Under the pieces are notes generated by a model. That model ran no database searches. It worked only from the letters and a program-made list of their open reading frames with translations, and was not told the DNA's origin. Shown in pieces: positions 26,151 to 33,875 of a stretch of DNA of 33,925 nt; the stretch's first letter is position 1, and the number at the start of each line of letters is the position of its first letter. Position numbers and translations under genes: made by a program. Where the stretch lies: the NCBI GenBank assembly GCA_947258875.1, contig CAMYKB010000035.1:29062-62986 (forward strand), given 5' to 3'. This stretch comes from an uncultured Gammaproteobacteria bacterium (lineage in GTDB: Bacteria; Pseudomonadota; Gammaproteobacteria; CAMYKB01).

Positions 26151-26636
26151 ATGCAAATCTCCAAACATAAGGTTGCCACCATCGATTACACCCTCACCGA
26201 TGACAGCAAGAACGTAATAGATACCTCCGAGGGTCGTGAACCACTAGCCTTCATTCATGGCACGGGACAGATCATTCCCGGACTCGAGTCTGCCCTTGAG
26301 GGCGCCTCAGCCGGCGATAACATGAGCGTGTCCATTTCACCTGATCAAGGTTATGGTGAGCGTAACGAAGAACTCGTCATGGATGTGCCGCGCAGTAATT
26401 TTGAAGGCGCCGACAAACTAGAGGCGGGTATGACCTTCCACACCCAAAGCGAAAGCGGCAACGTGCAAATCGTGACCGTCGTCGACGTCAGCGATGACAT
26501 GGTGAAGGTCGACGCAAATCACCCATTGGCCGGCAATACCCTGAATTTCGATGTCACCGTGGTAGAGGTACGTGACGCCACTGATGAAGAACTGGATCAC
26601 GGGCATGTACACGGCCCGGGTGGGCACGAACATTGA
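26151..26636 (+). CDS. slyD: SlyD-type FKBP peptidyl-prolyl cis-trans isomerase
   Basis: SlyD is a prolyl isomerase and chaperone with a metal-binding tail. The FKBP domain is split by the IF insertion: VATIDYTLTDDSKNVIDTSEGREPLAFIHGTG, IPGLESALEGASAGD and DQGYGERNEELVMDVPRSNF, the last being the IF region. The end is DHGHVHGPGGHEH, a short His-rich tail that can bind Ni or other metals. ATG at 26151 (161 residues) matches the family start MQISKHKVATIDYTL; a longer frame from 26118 adds 11 unmatched residues. The single tail His cluster is shorter than in E. coli SlyD. Confidence 0.93.
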   Translation: MQISKHKVATIDYTLTDDSKNVIDTSEGREPLAFIHGTGQIIPGLESALEGASAGDNMSVSISPDQGYGERNEELVMDVPRSNFEGADKLEAGMTFHTQSESGNVQIVTVVDVSDDMVKVDANHPLAGNTLNFDVTVVEVRDATDEELDHGHVHGPGGHEH

Positions 26637-26649
26637 CCGATATTTTAAA

Positions 26650-26673
26650 GAACCTCTGACTTGTCAGAGGTTC
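26650..26673. terminator. Terminator hairpin between slyD and yjgR
   Basis: A perfect 10-bp stem GAACCTCTGA/TCAGAGGTTC with loop CTTG lies between the convergent stops of slyD and the yjgR gene. On the minus strand it is followed by TTTAAAAT, so it best ends yjgR; on the plus strand no T-run follows. Confidence 0.7.
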
Positions 26674-26674
26674 C

Positions 26675-28156
26675 TCAACGCCCCTTAAAAATAGACCCCA
26701 ACAGACCTCGTACAATCTGTCGGCCAATGGAACTGCCGACAGCCCGCGACACGCTCTTGGCAAAGGCCTCACCTACACTTTGCCGATTACTGCGAGCGCG
26801 CTTGGGCTTGGTAATACGTTTTTCTTTCTCAGCGCGTTTCCTCACTTCTTCCGCTTCAACCTCGCGAGCCGCCTCTTCAGCGCGTTTATTGAGCAGCTCA
26901 TGCGCCGACTCACGATCGACTGTTTTATCGTAACGTCCTCCTAACGGACTAGCACGCACAATTTCGTTACGTTCAGTGTCACTGGCAGGACCAATGCGTG
27001 ACTCAGGCGGCCGCACCAGGGTGCGCTGTACAATACTCGGCGTACCTTTTAATTCCAGCACCGACACCAGCGCTTCACCAACGCCCAGCTCCATGATGAC
27101 TGTTTCCGTATCCAGCTCAGGATTTTGGCGGAAGGTGGTGGCCGCGGCACGCACCGCCTTCTGGTCCTTGGGCGTGAATGCGCGCAGCGCATGCTGTATA
27201 CGGTTACCCAGTTGACCAAGCACACTCTCCGGTATGTCCAACGGATTTTGTGTAATAAAGTAAACACCTACACCCTTGGAACGGATCAGACGCACCACCT
27301 GTTCGATCTTGGTCAATAACGCCTTGGGGGCATCATTGAACAGCAGGTGCGCCTCATCAAAGAAGAATACAAAACGCGGCTTTTCCGGATCACCGACCTC
27401 GGGGAGGTTCTCGAATAATTCTGACAACATCCAGAGCAGAAAAGTTGAATACAAGCGCGGACTCTGCATCAGACGATCAGCAGCCAGGATGTTGATCATT
27501 CCCCTGCCGTCATGATGGGTTTTCATCATATCCCAAAAATCCAGCATCGGTTCACCGAAAAAGTTTTCGCCGCCTTCACGTTCCAGCACCAGCAGGCGCC
27601 GTTGAATGGCACCGATCGACGCTGAGGAAACATTGCCATAGCTGTTCTTGAAGGTCTTGGCGTTTTCACCGATATAACGCAGCATGGTGCGCAGGTCATT
27701 CATATCCAGCAGCAATAGTCCCTCGTCATCGGCAAACTCGAAGGCCACCGTGAGTACGCCCTCCTGCGTATCATTCAGGTCCAGCAGCCGGGACAACAGC
27801 AGTGGTCCCATGTCCGATACCGTAGCCCGTATGCGGTGACCTTTTTCACCATAAAGATCCCAGAACACGGTCGGCGAGCCGGTCAATTCGAAATCACTAA
27901 TACCGATCTTCTCGATACGCTCATCGATTTTTGGGTGTGGTTTACCTGCCTGGCTGATACCGGATAAGTCGCCTTTGACATCGGCCATAAATACCGGCAC
28001 ACCCATCTTCGAGAAACCCTCCGCCAGCACCTGCAAGGTCACCGTCTTGCCGGTACCCGTGGCGCCAGCAATCAAACCATGCCGATTACCGAAACGCGGG
28101 TGCAACACCACATGTTCAGCACTACCGCCAATGAGAATTCCGGGTAATTCACTCAT
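26675..28156 (-). CDS. yjgR: HerA-like ATPase YjgR (DUF853)
   Basis: The 493-residue protein is the DUF853/YjgR family, HerA-FtsK superfamily. Walker A is [21 protein letters not shown], Walker B is [14 protein letters not shown], and the arginine/sensor region includes [31 protein letters not shown]. The C-terminal part is charged (residues ~410-470, Lys/Arg/Glu) and ends in a basic hydrophobic stretch ([19 protein letters not shown]). HerA proteins are hexameric DNA translocases; the role of YjgR in bacteria is not settled. It is single-gene here. The family length is about 500. Confidence 0.93.
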   Translation of the reverse strand: MSELPGILIGGSAEHVVLHPRFGNRHGLIAGATGTGKTVTLQVLAEGFSKMGVPVFMADVKGDLSGISQAGKPHPKIDERIEKIGISDFELTGSPTVFWDLYGEKGHRIRATVSDMGPLLLSRLLDLNDTQEGVLTVAFEFADDEGLLLLDMNDLRTMLRYIGENAKTFKNSYGNVSSASIGAIQRRLLVLEREGGENFFGEPMLDFWDMMKTHHDGRGMINILAADRLMQSPRLYSTFLLWMLSELFENLPEVGDPEKPRFVFFFDEAHLLFNDAPKALLTKIEQVVRLIRSKGVGVYFITQNPLDIPESVLGQLGNRIQHALRAFTPKDQKAVRAAATTFRQNPELDTETVIMELGVGEALVSVLELKGTPSIVQRTLVRPPESRIGPASDTERNEIVRASPLGGRYDKTVDRESAHELLNKRAEEAAREVEAEEVRKRAEKEKRITKPKRARSNRQSVGEAFAKSVSRAVGSSIGRQIVRGLLGSIFKGR

Positions 28157-28272
28157 TCGTTATCTCCGAATTAATCCTGAGGTGACTATTAGTTATTTAG
28201 GTTATTCGCACGGGTATCATGCAAGCCACAGGTATGTTCAGCTCCCTACTCGCTTGCGGACATCATAACAAC

Positions 28273-28307
28273 ACAGGCCAGACAGGTGTAATACCTGCCT
28301 GGCCTGT
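28273..28307 (-). terminator. Long hairpin downstream of the DUF4332 gene
   Basis: 15-bp arms 28273-28287 and 28293-28307 have one mismatch on the plus strand that becomes a G-U pair in the minus-strand RNA, with loop ATTAC. GTTGTTATG follows on the minus strand, a poor U-run. Likely a terminator or 3'-end protection hairpin for the DUF4332 gene, about 90 nt after its stop. Confidence 0.6.
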
Positions 28308-28398
28308 AATTTCGATATGCGCCAAAAGCTTCTGACCGGCGATTGATAACTTGATCAGAAATTTCCGGGTCCAGCAGAATACCTAAAACCAGATGGGC

Positions 28399-28806
28399 TC
28401 AATGGGTAATCAGTGGATCCATTTTTTTGGCAGCTTCCACCCAACGGCTCACCATAGGTGCAGTCGGCACTACGCGGGTTAATTTCTTTTGCACGTTAAC
28501 TTCTTTCATTTTGTCGGCAAGGTTTTCGGCGTTGCGATTACGCAATTCCTTGACGGTATCGACACCAGCTGCCTCGAGCAACTCGGAGTATTGAGAACCG
28601 ACGCCCTTGATACGCATCAGGTCGGCCAGGTTCACCCAGGTGAGCAGGTTCTTCTCACTTACGCCACATTGTTCGCAGACCGATTTACGACCCTTGGCAT
28701 CACAACAGTGTTTAAGCAGGTCATTGGTCGTTTTGATTTTTGCCTCAGCAAGTTTGCTTGCGTAAGACGGGCCAATACCTTCGATATCTTCTATTTTATA
28801 ACCCAT
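28399..28806 (-). CDS. DUF4332 helix-hairpin-helix protein
   Basis: The 135-residue protein has two HhH units typical of the DUF4332 family: YKIEDIEGIGPSYASKLAEA (near residue 3) and ADLMRIKGVGSQYSELLEAAGVDTVKELRNR (residues ~60-90), separated by GRKSVCEQCGVSEKNLLTWVN. Both units have the G-h-G hairpin that usually contacts DNA backbone. Four cysteines, CC...CEQC, sit between them and could bind metal, though many family members lack them. The role is unknown; nucleic-acid binding is likely. The gene has a 5' spacer of 269 bp that holds a TetR-operator-like motif (29051-29068). Confidence 0.85.
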   Translation of the reverse strand: MGYKIEDIEGIGPSYASKLAEAKIKTTNDLLKHCCDAKGRKSVCEQCGVSEKNLLTWVNLADLMRIKGVGSQYSELLEAAGVDTVKELRNRNAENLADKMKEVNVQKKLTRVVPTAPMVSRWVEAAKKMDPLITH

Positions 28807-29050
28807 TACAAACTTCTCCCTAACTTGGATGTGTAAACTAAAACGGTTTGTATAATAGCAACGCTAATGTATTCGAACTGAACGCGCAGTAAAGTGTTTA
28901 TAGGGCATTTAACAAAACTTAACAACGAATCTTTAGGAAACGGGATTGCCGTTCCCACCACAAGACCCTACCCGGGGCCCAACACGGCATCGGGTTCTGC
29001 TCCTGGCCAGGAAAACAACATCAGGGTTGCCAAGTTAATTTAATATACTT

Positions 29051-29068
29051 ACTTACTAAATAGTCAGC
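29051..29068. promoter_or_regulatory. TetR-operator-like motif, distal copy
   Basis: ACTTAC-TAAATA-GTCAGC resembles the tetR promoter site ACTTAC-TTATAA-GTCAGT at 29671-29688: both ACTTAC and GTCAG arms match, spacing is the same. It lies just past the tetR stop, between tetR and the DUF4332 gene. A weak minus-strand TTGGTA-18-TATTTA promoter overlaps it. It suggests DUF4332 or an RNA is also controlled. Confidence 0.45.
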
Positions 29069-29075
29069 TTATATA

Positions 29076-29648
29076 TCACATACCAAGATCCGACGCGATT
29101 TGCCGAATCGTGGCTTCAAGCACACCCTGACCCGCCATACGTGCCAGTTGTTCTGCACCTTGCAACGCCGCCAGCACACACACCGCCCGGGCATTCGCAG
29201 AACCATCATAAAAGAAGTGGCGCTGCTCACGACCGAGTTTCAGTACGCGTGTCATCCAGGCCAGGGTTTCATCGGCTAGCGCACGCGCCTGCTGCTGGAC
29301 AGGCTCAGGCAGGATATGAAAATCCGAAGCCGCCATACCCAAGGCACAAATTTTGCCGCCTTTTTCACAGCGGCGCGCAATAAACTGGAAATACCCCTGC
29401 AGCTGCAGTGTTGCATCACCGCCATTACGCATGAAATCTTTAGTAGCGACCCGCAGGATCTCACGGTAGCGCTCAAGCAGAGCCACGCCCAGATCCGCCT
29501 TGCCGGGAAAGTGATAATGCACCGCTGCATTCTTGATATTCAATGGTGCAGCGATATCGTGATAGCTGAAACCGTTATATCCGCGCTCCTGAAACAGCTT
29601 CTCGGCTGTATTCAGGATCAATGATCGCGTTTCTCTTACAGCAGCCAA
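29076..29648 (-). CDS. TetR/AcrR family transcriptional regulator
   Basis: The 190-residue repressor has the TetR HTH at residues 5-52: TRSLILNTAEKLFQERGYNGFSYHDIAAPLNIKNAAVHYHFPGKADL. The C-terminal ligand and dimerisation domain is helical (ICALGMAASDFHILPEPVQQQARALADE, ADETLAWMTRVLK), with no diagnostic residues. Like other TetR proteins it should bind a palindromic operator and lose it when a small ligand binds; the ligand is unknown. The start is TTG at 29648, preceded by AAGGGAGGTC. The operator overlaps its own promoter (29671-29704), so it is probably self-regulated. Confidence 0.9.
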   Translation of the reverse strand: MAAVRETRSLILNTAEKLFQERGYNGFSYHDIAAPLNIKNAAVHYHFPGKADLGVALLERYREILRVATKDFMRNGGDATLQLQGYFQFIARRCEKGGKICALGMAASDFHILPEPVQQQARALADETLAWMTRVLKLGREQRHFFYDGSANARAVCVLAALQGAEQLARMAGQGVLEATIRQIASDLGM

Positions 29649-29670
29649 CTGACCTCCCTTGCATTTAGTT

Positions 29671-29704
29671 ACTTACTTATAAGTCAGTCGTGTCTATACG
29701 TCAA
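29671..29704 (-). promoter_or_regulatory. Autoregulated promoter and operator of the TetR gene
   Basis: On the minus strand TTGACG (29699-29704), a 17-bp spacer and TATAAG (29676-29681) make a near-consensus sigma-70 promoter. The -10 sits inside the imperfect palindrome ACTTAC-TTATAA-GTCAGT (29671-29688), which has arm ACTTAC versus expected GTAAGT (one mismatch). This is the standard arrangement for repressor blocking of RNA polymerase. Confidence 0.7.
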
Positions 29705-29715
29705 GCACCTACCTG

Positions 29716-30183
29716 TCAGTAGTCGATACCCATTTTACGGTAGAGAAATGCGATGACCCACAGTGGCCCGATCAGCAGGTAACGCAGGTCTTCGAAAAAA
29801 GACGGGCGCTGACCTTCAATGCTGTGACCAATGAATTGCCCAATCCAGCCGATGACGAACACCGCAAGTGATATTTGCCACAGAGGGAACAACAGTTCAT
29901 CAAGGCCAAACAGCACAACCGCCATCATCACGCTAACCAACAACATACCTGCCGCAAGCCGCAACGATAAACTTACGTAGTACAGCAACGACAGCCCGAT
30001 ACACACCCAAGCCCAGTTCAGTGCAATGAAGCGATTTGCGTACATTGCGGGCCACGGCATTGACCACAACATCCCCAACAAGCTGAACATGATCAGTGGC
30101 ACACATAACCAATGGATTCGCTTATTTAACGGATTGCGATGGCTCTGACTATAGGTATCCAGCAAGTATTTAACCCTACTCAT
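29716..30183 (-). CDS. Mpo1/YGL010w-like membrane protein (DUF962)
   Basis: This 155-residue inner-membrane protein belongs to the DUF962/Mpo1 family. The yeast member is an iron-dependent fatty-acid 2-hydroxylase/dioxygenase. The opening YLLDTYSQSHRNPLNKRIHWLCVPLI carries the conserved N and H residues (SHRNPxNKxxHxxCVP), and a second block is IGWIGQFIGHSIEGQRPSFFED. There are about four membrane segments. I used ATG 30183, since homologues start shortly before YLLDTY; ATG at 30204 adds seven residues. Bacterial function not proven. It is followed 67 bp later by the TetR gene on the same strand. Confidence 0.85.
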   Translation of the reverse strand: MSRVKYLLDTYSQSHRNPLNKRIHWLCVPLIMFSLLGMLWSMPWPAMYANRFIALNWAWVCIGLSLLYYVSLSLRLAAGMLLVSVMMAVVLFGLDELLFPLWQISLAVFVIGWIGQFIGHSIEGQRPSFFEDLRYLLIGPLWVIAFLYRKMGIDY

Positions 30184-30299
30184 AAATAACCGCTCATTCG
30201 GCATGGCAAAGCCACTTAGCAAATGCAGCACAGACCCGATCTGTACATTCCTAGCTTAGTATGAAATATTAACTGTCTGCTCTCTGAGGGTCCCTGCAC

Positions 30300-30479
30300 A
30301 TGAACACTGAAGACACTGAAGATGGAACCTATATTGGACCGGAACGCCGGTCTGGAAAAGATCGCCGCCAAAAGGCTGATCGACGTGAACAAATCCGTTT
30401 TGAGCTGGATAAGGAACCTCGCCGCTCGGGCAAGGATCGTCGGCACAGCAGTGCCTGGGACGGGCGCAACGAATCCTGA
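30300..30479 (+). CDS. Small RR/DRR-rich basic protein, paralogue A
   Basis: This 59-residue protein, MNTEDTEDGTYIGPERR then SGKDRRQKADRREQIRFELDKEPRRSGKDRRHSS, ends WDGRNES. It has GPERR, several (K/A/N)DRR units and a central IRFELDKEPRR. A GAGGG nine bases before the ATG supports translation. The gene at 33702 encodes a close relative (GPERR, DRR, IRFELDKEPRR, RR in the same order), so it is very likely a real gene even though small. There is no signal peptide or membrane segment. I do not recognise a function; the Arg pairs suggest nucleic-acid binding or a disordered regulatory peptide, which is speculation. Confidence 0.7.
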   Translation: MNTEDTEDGTYIGPERRSGKDRRQKADRREQIRFELDKEPRRSGKDRRHSSAWDGRNES

Positions 30480-30525
30480 GCACAACCAAAGCACAGAGCC
30501 AACTAACCACCACCCTCGATCACGG

Positions 30526-32445
30526 TCAGCTACCCGTCTTGCGGGGCACCGGCTGCATACGTTTACTCAAGCGACTGGTCTTGTCGTAGAGCTTCCATTC
30601 AAAGATCGTTGTATAGGCCATCACCGCACGCACATAGCGGCGCGTTTCTGTAAACGGGATGGTATCGACCCACAGATCCGCCGGCAGCACATTATTTTCG
30701 GGTGACCAGCGGGTTACCCTCGACGGTCCGGCATTATAGGCGGCAGTGGCAAGCACCTGATGGTTAGCATAACGATCCAGCAACTGGCGCATATAGGCAC
30801 TTCCAAGGCGTATATTCTGTTCCGGATCTACCAGCGCACTATAACCGGGCCGTGACAGTTTCAGAGATTTCGCTACTTGGCGTGCCGTTTTTGGCATGAG
30901 CTGCATCAAGCCCGTTGCGCCGACGGGTGATCGTGCATCATGATTGAATGCACTTTCGCGGCGAATGATGCCATAGATCCATGCCGGCTCGAGGTTTTGC
31001 TGGCGCGCGGCGTTCAGAATATTGGATCGATACGGCGTTGGGAAACGCAAATAAAGATCATCGAAGTGACGCCCCTTGGCAACTGTACGGATCGCATAAT
31101 CATGCCAGTTCCAGTTATCAGCCAGCACCGCTGCCATCTTCAACCCTGCTTCGTCAAGATCCGCAATAACCCTATTCCACTCCCTGCGCGCTTCAAGCAC
31201 CTGCCCAACATGGTAGAGTTCACGCGCCCTGGTTATGCCAGGCAGCTTTAGTAAACGGTCCATCACCGGCGAATAACGTGGTAACGGATCATTCACAATT
31301 TGGTATTCTGTACTCAACAGGTCAGCTGCCAGAAAACCATAATAATCACGTTCTTCGGCAAGCCGACTATAGATGAGCCTGGCGTCGCTATCGCGGTCCG
31401 TTGCCGCCATTGCACGCGCCTTCCAGTATTGCCACTTATCGCGCTGCCGTTCAGCGACGGCCAGGGCGTCAATGCGTTCTACTAACGCCTGCCAGTTGCC
31501 GCTGCGCAGTGCAGTGCGCGCACGCCATACCCTGGCGTGATCGCTGATATATTGATCGGGGACTGCATCCAGCCACGACAATGCCGAAGGGTGGTGACTA
31601 TACGCCGCCCGCAGCCCGAATTTCTCATCGATACCGGCACTCTGTTTAGGGTTGAAAGCGTAACGTAATTTCAGGGTATCCCATTCCAGCTTGGCCTTCT
31701 CCAGGTCAACACGGGAATAGCGTTTGATGCCATGCGCAATAATACGCCGCGTCAGTTCTGAGTCCGGGCGTAGCGCCTCATGACGCAGCCCGCTTGCAGG
31801 GTTATTGTGCACGCTGATCCAGAAATTGATCCAGTTTTGAGCGCTTTCATCAAGCGCTTGCGACAGATATCGCGCCAATGAAGTGTTGTTATTCTTCATC
31901 GCCAGATACACACGTTGCCACACCAGCTCGGAATTCAGCTTGCCCTGCCGTTCATACCAGTCGAAGACGCGATCGCAGGCCCCGTGTTGTGACTTTCCTA
32001 CCAGCCACAGGCGTTCTATGGGCTCGTCGATACCATCTAGATCGCCTGCGCGGACCCGGCTACGTAGGTAATAGCACCGCAACTCGGCATCGCCGCCAGA
32101 CTTATAGGTTTTGAGAAAGGCCTGCCACCTGCCCCGCTCCATGAGTTTATGCAACCAGGCATTATGCAGGCGTGATTTCAGCGGGGTGTCGGCATAGGAC
32201 TCGAGAAAAGCCTGGATTTCGTCATCACTCGCGGTATCCAACCGTGACAACAGCTCATCATAAACAAGATAAGGGTAGAGCGGGTAACTCGTCAGGCGTG
32301 AGCGCAGCGTATTGAATACGACGACATCATTGTTGCCTAACGCTGCGCGCGCCTGCAGGTAGAACTGGCGCTGTGTATCCAGAAGGTCTGCTTGCGCAGA
32401 AGTTACTAATGACAGCGAAGCAAATAAGAATATTATTTTTATCAT
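30526..32445 (-). CDS. slt: Soluble lytic murein transglycosylase Slt
   Basis: Slt cleaves the MurNAc-GlcNAc bond of peptidoglycan and forms 1,6-anhydro products, in the periplasm. The signal peptide is MIKIIFLFASLSLVTSAQA (cleavage about residue 19). A helical superhelical U/L domain fills residues ~20-450, with the SLT catalytic domain at the end: GIIRRESAFNHDARSPVGATGLMQLMPKTARQVA (the catalytic Glu in RES), AYMRQLLDRYANHQVLATAAYNAGPSRVTRW. The length is 639 from ATG 32445 (E. coli 645). The earlier frame opening at 32541 lacks a signal peptide at its N-terminus. It has no obvious operon partner. Confidence 0.96.
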   Translation of the reverse strand: MIKIIFLFASLSLVTSAQADLLDTQRQFYLQARAALGNNDVVVFNTLRSRLTSYPLYPYLVYDELLSRLDTASDDEIQAFLESYADTPLKSRLHNAWLHKLMERGRWQAFLKTYKSGGDAELRCYYLRSRVRAGDLDGIDEPIERLWLVGKSQHGACDRVFDWYERQGKLNSELVWQRVYLAMKNNNTSLARYLSQALDESAQNWINFWISVHNNPASGLRHEALRPDSELTRRIIAHGIKRYSRVDLEKAKLEWDTLKLRYAFNPKQSAGIDEKFGLRAAYSHHPSALSWLDAVPDQYISDHARVWRARTALRSGNWQALVERIDALAVAERQRDKWQYWKARAMAATDRDSDARLIYSRLAEERDYYGFLAADLLSTEYQIVNDPLPRYSPVMDRLLKLPGITRARELYHVGQVLEARREWNRVIADLDEAGLKMAAVLADNWNWHDYAIRTVAKGRHFDDLYLRFPTPYRSNILNAARQQNLEPAWIYGIIRRESAFNHDARSPVGATGLMQLMPKTARQVAKSLKLSRPGYSALVDPEQNIRLGSAYMRQLLDRYANHQVLATAAYNAGPSRVTRWSPENNVLPADLWVDTIPFTETRRYVRAVMAYTTIFEWKLYDKTSRLSKRMQPVPRKTGS

Positions 32446-32563
32446 AGCGACCGTGATTATACACCAACACAAACGGTTCCCATGTGCATTGTTCTGCAGC
32501 GCGAAATTGTTAACCATGCATAACAACAACGCTGTTAGCAACGCCTACCCATGTAATAGCGCA

Positions 32564-32597
32564 TATAAAAGGCCTGCAATAATGCAGGCCTTTTATA
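32564..32597. terminator. Perfect 15-bp hairpin terminator, bidirectional
   Basis: TATAAAAGGCCTGCA/TGCAGGCCTTTTATA with loop ATAA gives a U-rich downstream side in both directions. It lies 34 nt past the stop of the Asp/Arg-repeat gene (32631) and probably ends its transcript; slt begins 119 nt further along the same strand. Confidence 0.8.
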
Positions 32598-32630
32598 TTG
32601 ATGCCGATATAGGCCATCCGTTAACCGAGA

Positions 32631-33386
32631 TTACGGATTAGTATCGGTTTTCTTGCTACGACCCATGATGCGTTCTAGCCAGGACTGCTTGCGTTGCTCT
32701 GCCTCCTGCTTGGCAGCACCCATGTCTTCGCGTTCTGCCTTGCCATCACGGTCGCGATTTTTATCATCGTCATCGTGATTACGGTAACGGTCGCGATCCC
32801 TGTCATCATCATCGTCATCGCGGTCGCGGTCGCGATCCCTGTCATCATCATCGTCATCGCGGTCACGGTCGCGATCCCTGTCATCATCATCGTCATCGCG
32901 GTCGCGGTCCCTGTCATCATCATCGTGGTCACGATCACGATCTCTATCATCGTCATCGCGGTCACGGTCTTTGTTTTTCTTATCCTTTTTATGCTTCTTG
33001 CCCTTTCTGTCCTCATCATCGCGCTCAAACGCGCGGCCCTGGGATTTTTCAGAACGGCGCTCATTGGCGCGCTCCAGGCCACGGGTAGCACCTGCTTCGG
33101 ACTGGCGATTACTGTTACCGGCACCTTTACCATTACCGCGCCCGCGCTCAATGCTTTCTTCTTCGACTCCACGCGTTGCCTCTTCACCGCGGCGCTGCAT
33201 TTCCTCAGCCTTTTGCGCCGCTTCCTTTTTAGATGCGGCATCTTCCTGGCCAGCAATGGCTTGCTCTTTCAACTGTTCAAGCTTGTCCTTGAAGCTGCCG
33301 CCTTTTTCCTTACCCGCCGCATTGCCTGCGCCGCTGACGGCTGCAAGCGAAACCGCTGTCAGTAACATTATGATAATTTTTTTCAT
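32631..33386 (-). CDS. Exported Asp/Arg-repeat low-complexity protein
   Basis: This 251-residue protein starts with a Sec signal (MKKIIIMLLTAVSLAAVSGAGNAAG, cleavage near residue 24). A helical, charged coil follows (FKDKLEQLKEQAIAGQEDAASKKEAAQKAEEM), then Gly/Asn-rich GRGNGKGAGNSNRQS, a Lys-rich KGKKHKKDKKNKDRD run and a long (DR)n/Dn repeat region (roughly residues 145-220) built from RDRDRDDDDDDRD units. It ends in a basic helix WLERIMGRSKKTD. The polar, acidic repeat is unlikely to fold and may bind cations or wall polymers; that is inference. GAGG is seven bases before the ATG. A longer frame from 33485 is not supported. Confidence 0.75.
   Translation of the reverse strand: MKKIIIMLLTAVSLAAVSGAGNAAGKEKGGSFKDKLEQLKEQAIAGQEDAASKKEAAQKAEEMQRRGEEATRGVEEESIERGRGNGKGAGNSNRQSEAGATRGLERANERRSEKSQGRAFERDDEDRKGKKHKKDKKNKDRDRDDDDRDRDRDHDDDDRDRDRDDDDDDRDRDRDRDDDDDDRDRDRDRDDDDDDRDRDRYRNHDDDDKNRDRDGKAEREDMGAAKQEAEQRKQSWLERIMGRSKKTDTNP
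32750..32990. repeat. Coding tandem repeat of 39 bp (13 codons)
   Basis: GATCCCTGTCATCATCATCG begins at 32795, 32834 and 32873, so three near-identical 39-bp units (13 residues) are followed by a shortened 33-bp unit and degenerate GTCATC/CGGTCGC repeats. It encodes the DRDDDDDDRDRDR region. Such arrays change length by slippage; read or assembly copy number should be treated with care. Confidence 0.85.
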
Positions 33387-33701
33387 TGGAACCTCTTCCT
33401 CTTTGTTTATTGCACTAAACGATATTGCAAGGATTCTACCGGTAAGTATGACAATACTGAGTCGAATTACTCGTATCTGTGACAAAACTTAACAATAATT
33501 TAATTAAAGGGTGCGCTCGGTCACAAAATCATAACTTACTGTTTTTAATGTATTTTCACACCCATTCCAGGCAACCGTTACGCAGCGGCATAGTCCCCGC
33601 CCTCAAGGAATCTTGATCACGAGACCGTGATTCATTATGTTAGGTGACATCGATTTTAAAGCAGCGCCAGCAGAAAACCGGCTTAATGGAGTAGTATATC
33701 A
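33387..33701. other. Gene-free 315-bp stretch between divergent genes
   Basis: No coding frame with support exists. The left part (33480-33560) is AT-rich and may hold the divergent promoters of the Asp/Arg-repeat gene (minus) and the small basic protein gene (plus), but no box pair is convincing. A perfect palindrome ATCACG-AGAC-CGTGAT lies at 33616-33631, about 70 bp before the plus-strand ATG, and could be an operator. Confidence 0.5.
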
Positions 33702-33875
33702 ATGGACAAGACCGTGAAATATTACCGCGGACCCGAGCGACGCCTTATTGAACGTCGACACAAGATAAATGACCGCCGCATCGACATTCGATTCGAGCTC
33801 GACAAGGAACCCCGCAGAACAAAAAAGGGCCGCCGCACAGAAGACCAAGCCTGGAAAGATGTGAAACGACCCTGA
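33702..33875 (+). CDS. Small RR/DRR-rich basic protein, paralogue B
   Basis: The 57-residue product MDKTVKYYRGPERRLIERRH, KINDRRIDIRFELDKEPRR, TKKGRRTEDQAWKDVKRP is a paralogue of the protein at 30300: both share GPERR, a DRR, the block IRFELDKEPRR, a further RR and a closing AW-D. GGAG lies ten bases ahead of the ATG. It is highly basic and probably disordered, without signal peptide. Function not known. The close similarity over the whole length in two separate loci argues that both are translated. Confidence 0.7.
   Translation: MDKTVKYYRGPERRLIERRHKINDRRIDIRFELDKEPRRTKKGRRTEDQAWKDVKRP

Noticed and set aside
32750-32990. CRISPR-like or regulatory repeat array
   Set aside because: The repeats are contiguous, in frame and encode a regular peptide with no unique spacers, so it is a coding tandem repeat.
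32694-33365. A 223-residue plus-strand frame of Val/Ile repeats (VIVIVITVTV) opposite the Asp/Arg-repeat gene
   Set aside because: It is the antisense of the DRD codon repeat. It has no ribosome site and is explained by the minus-strand gene, which has a signal peptide, ribosome site and terminator.
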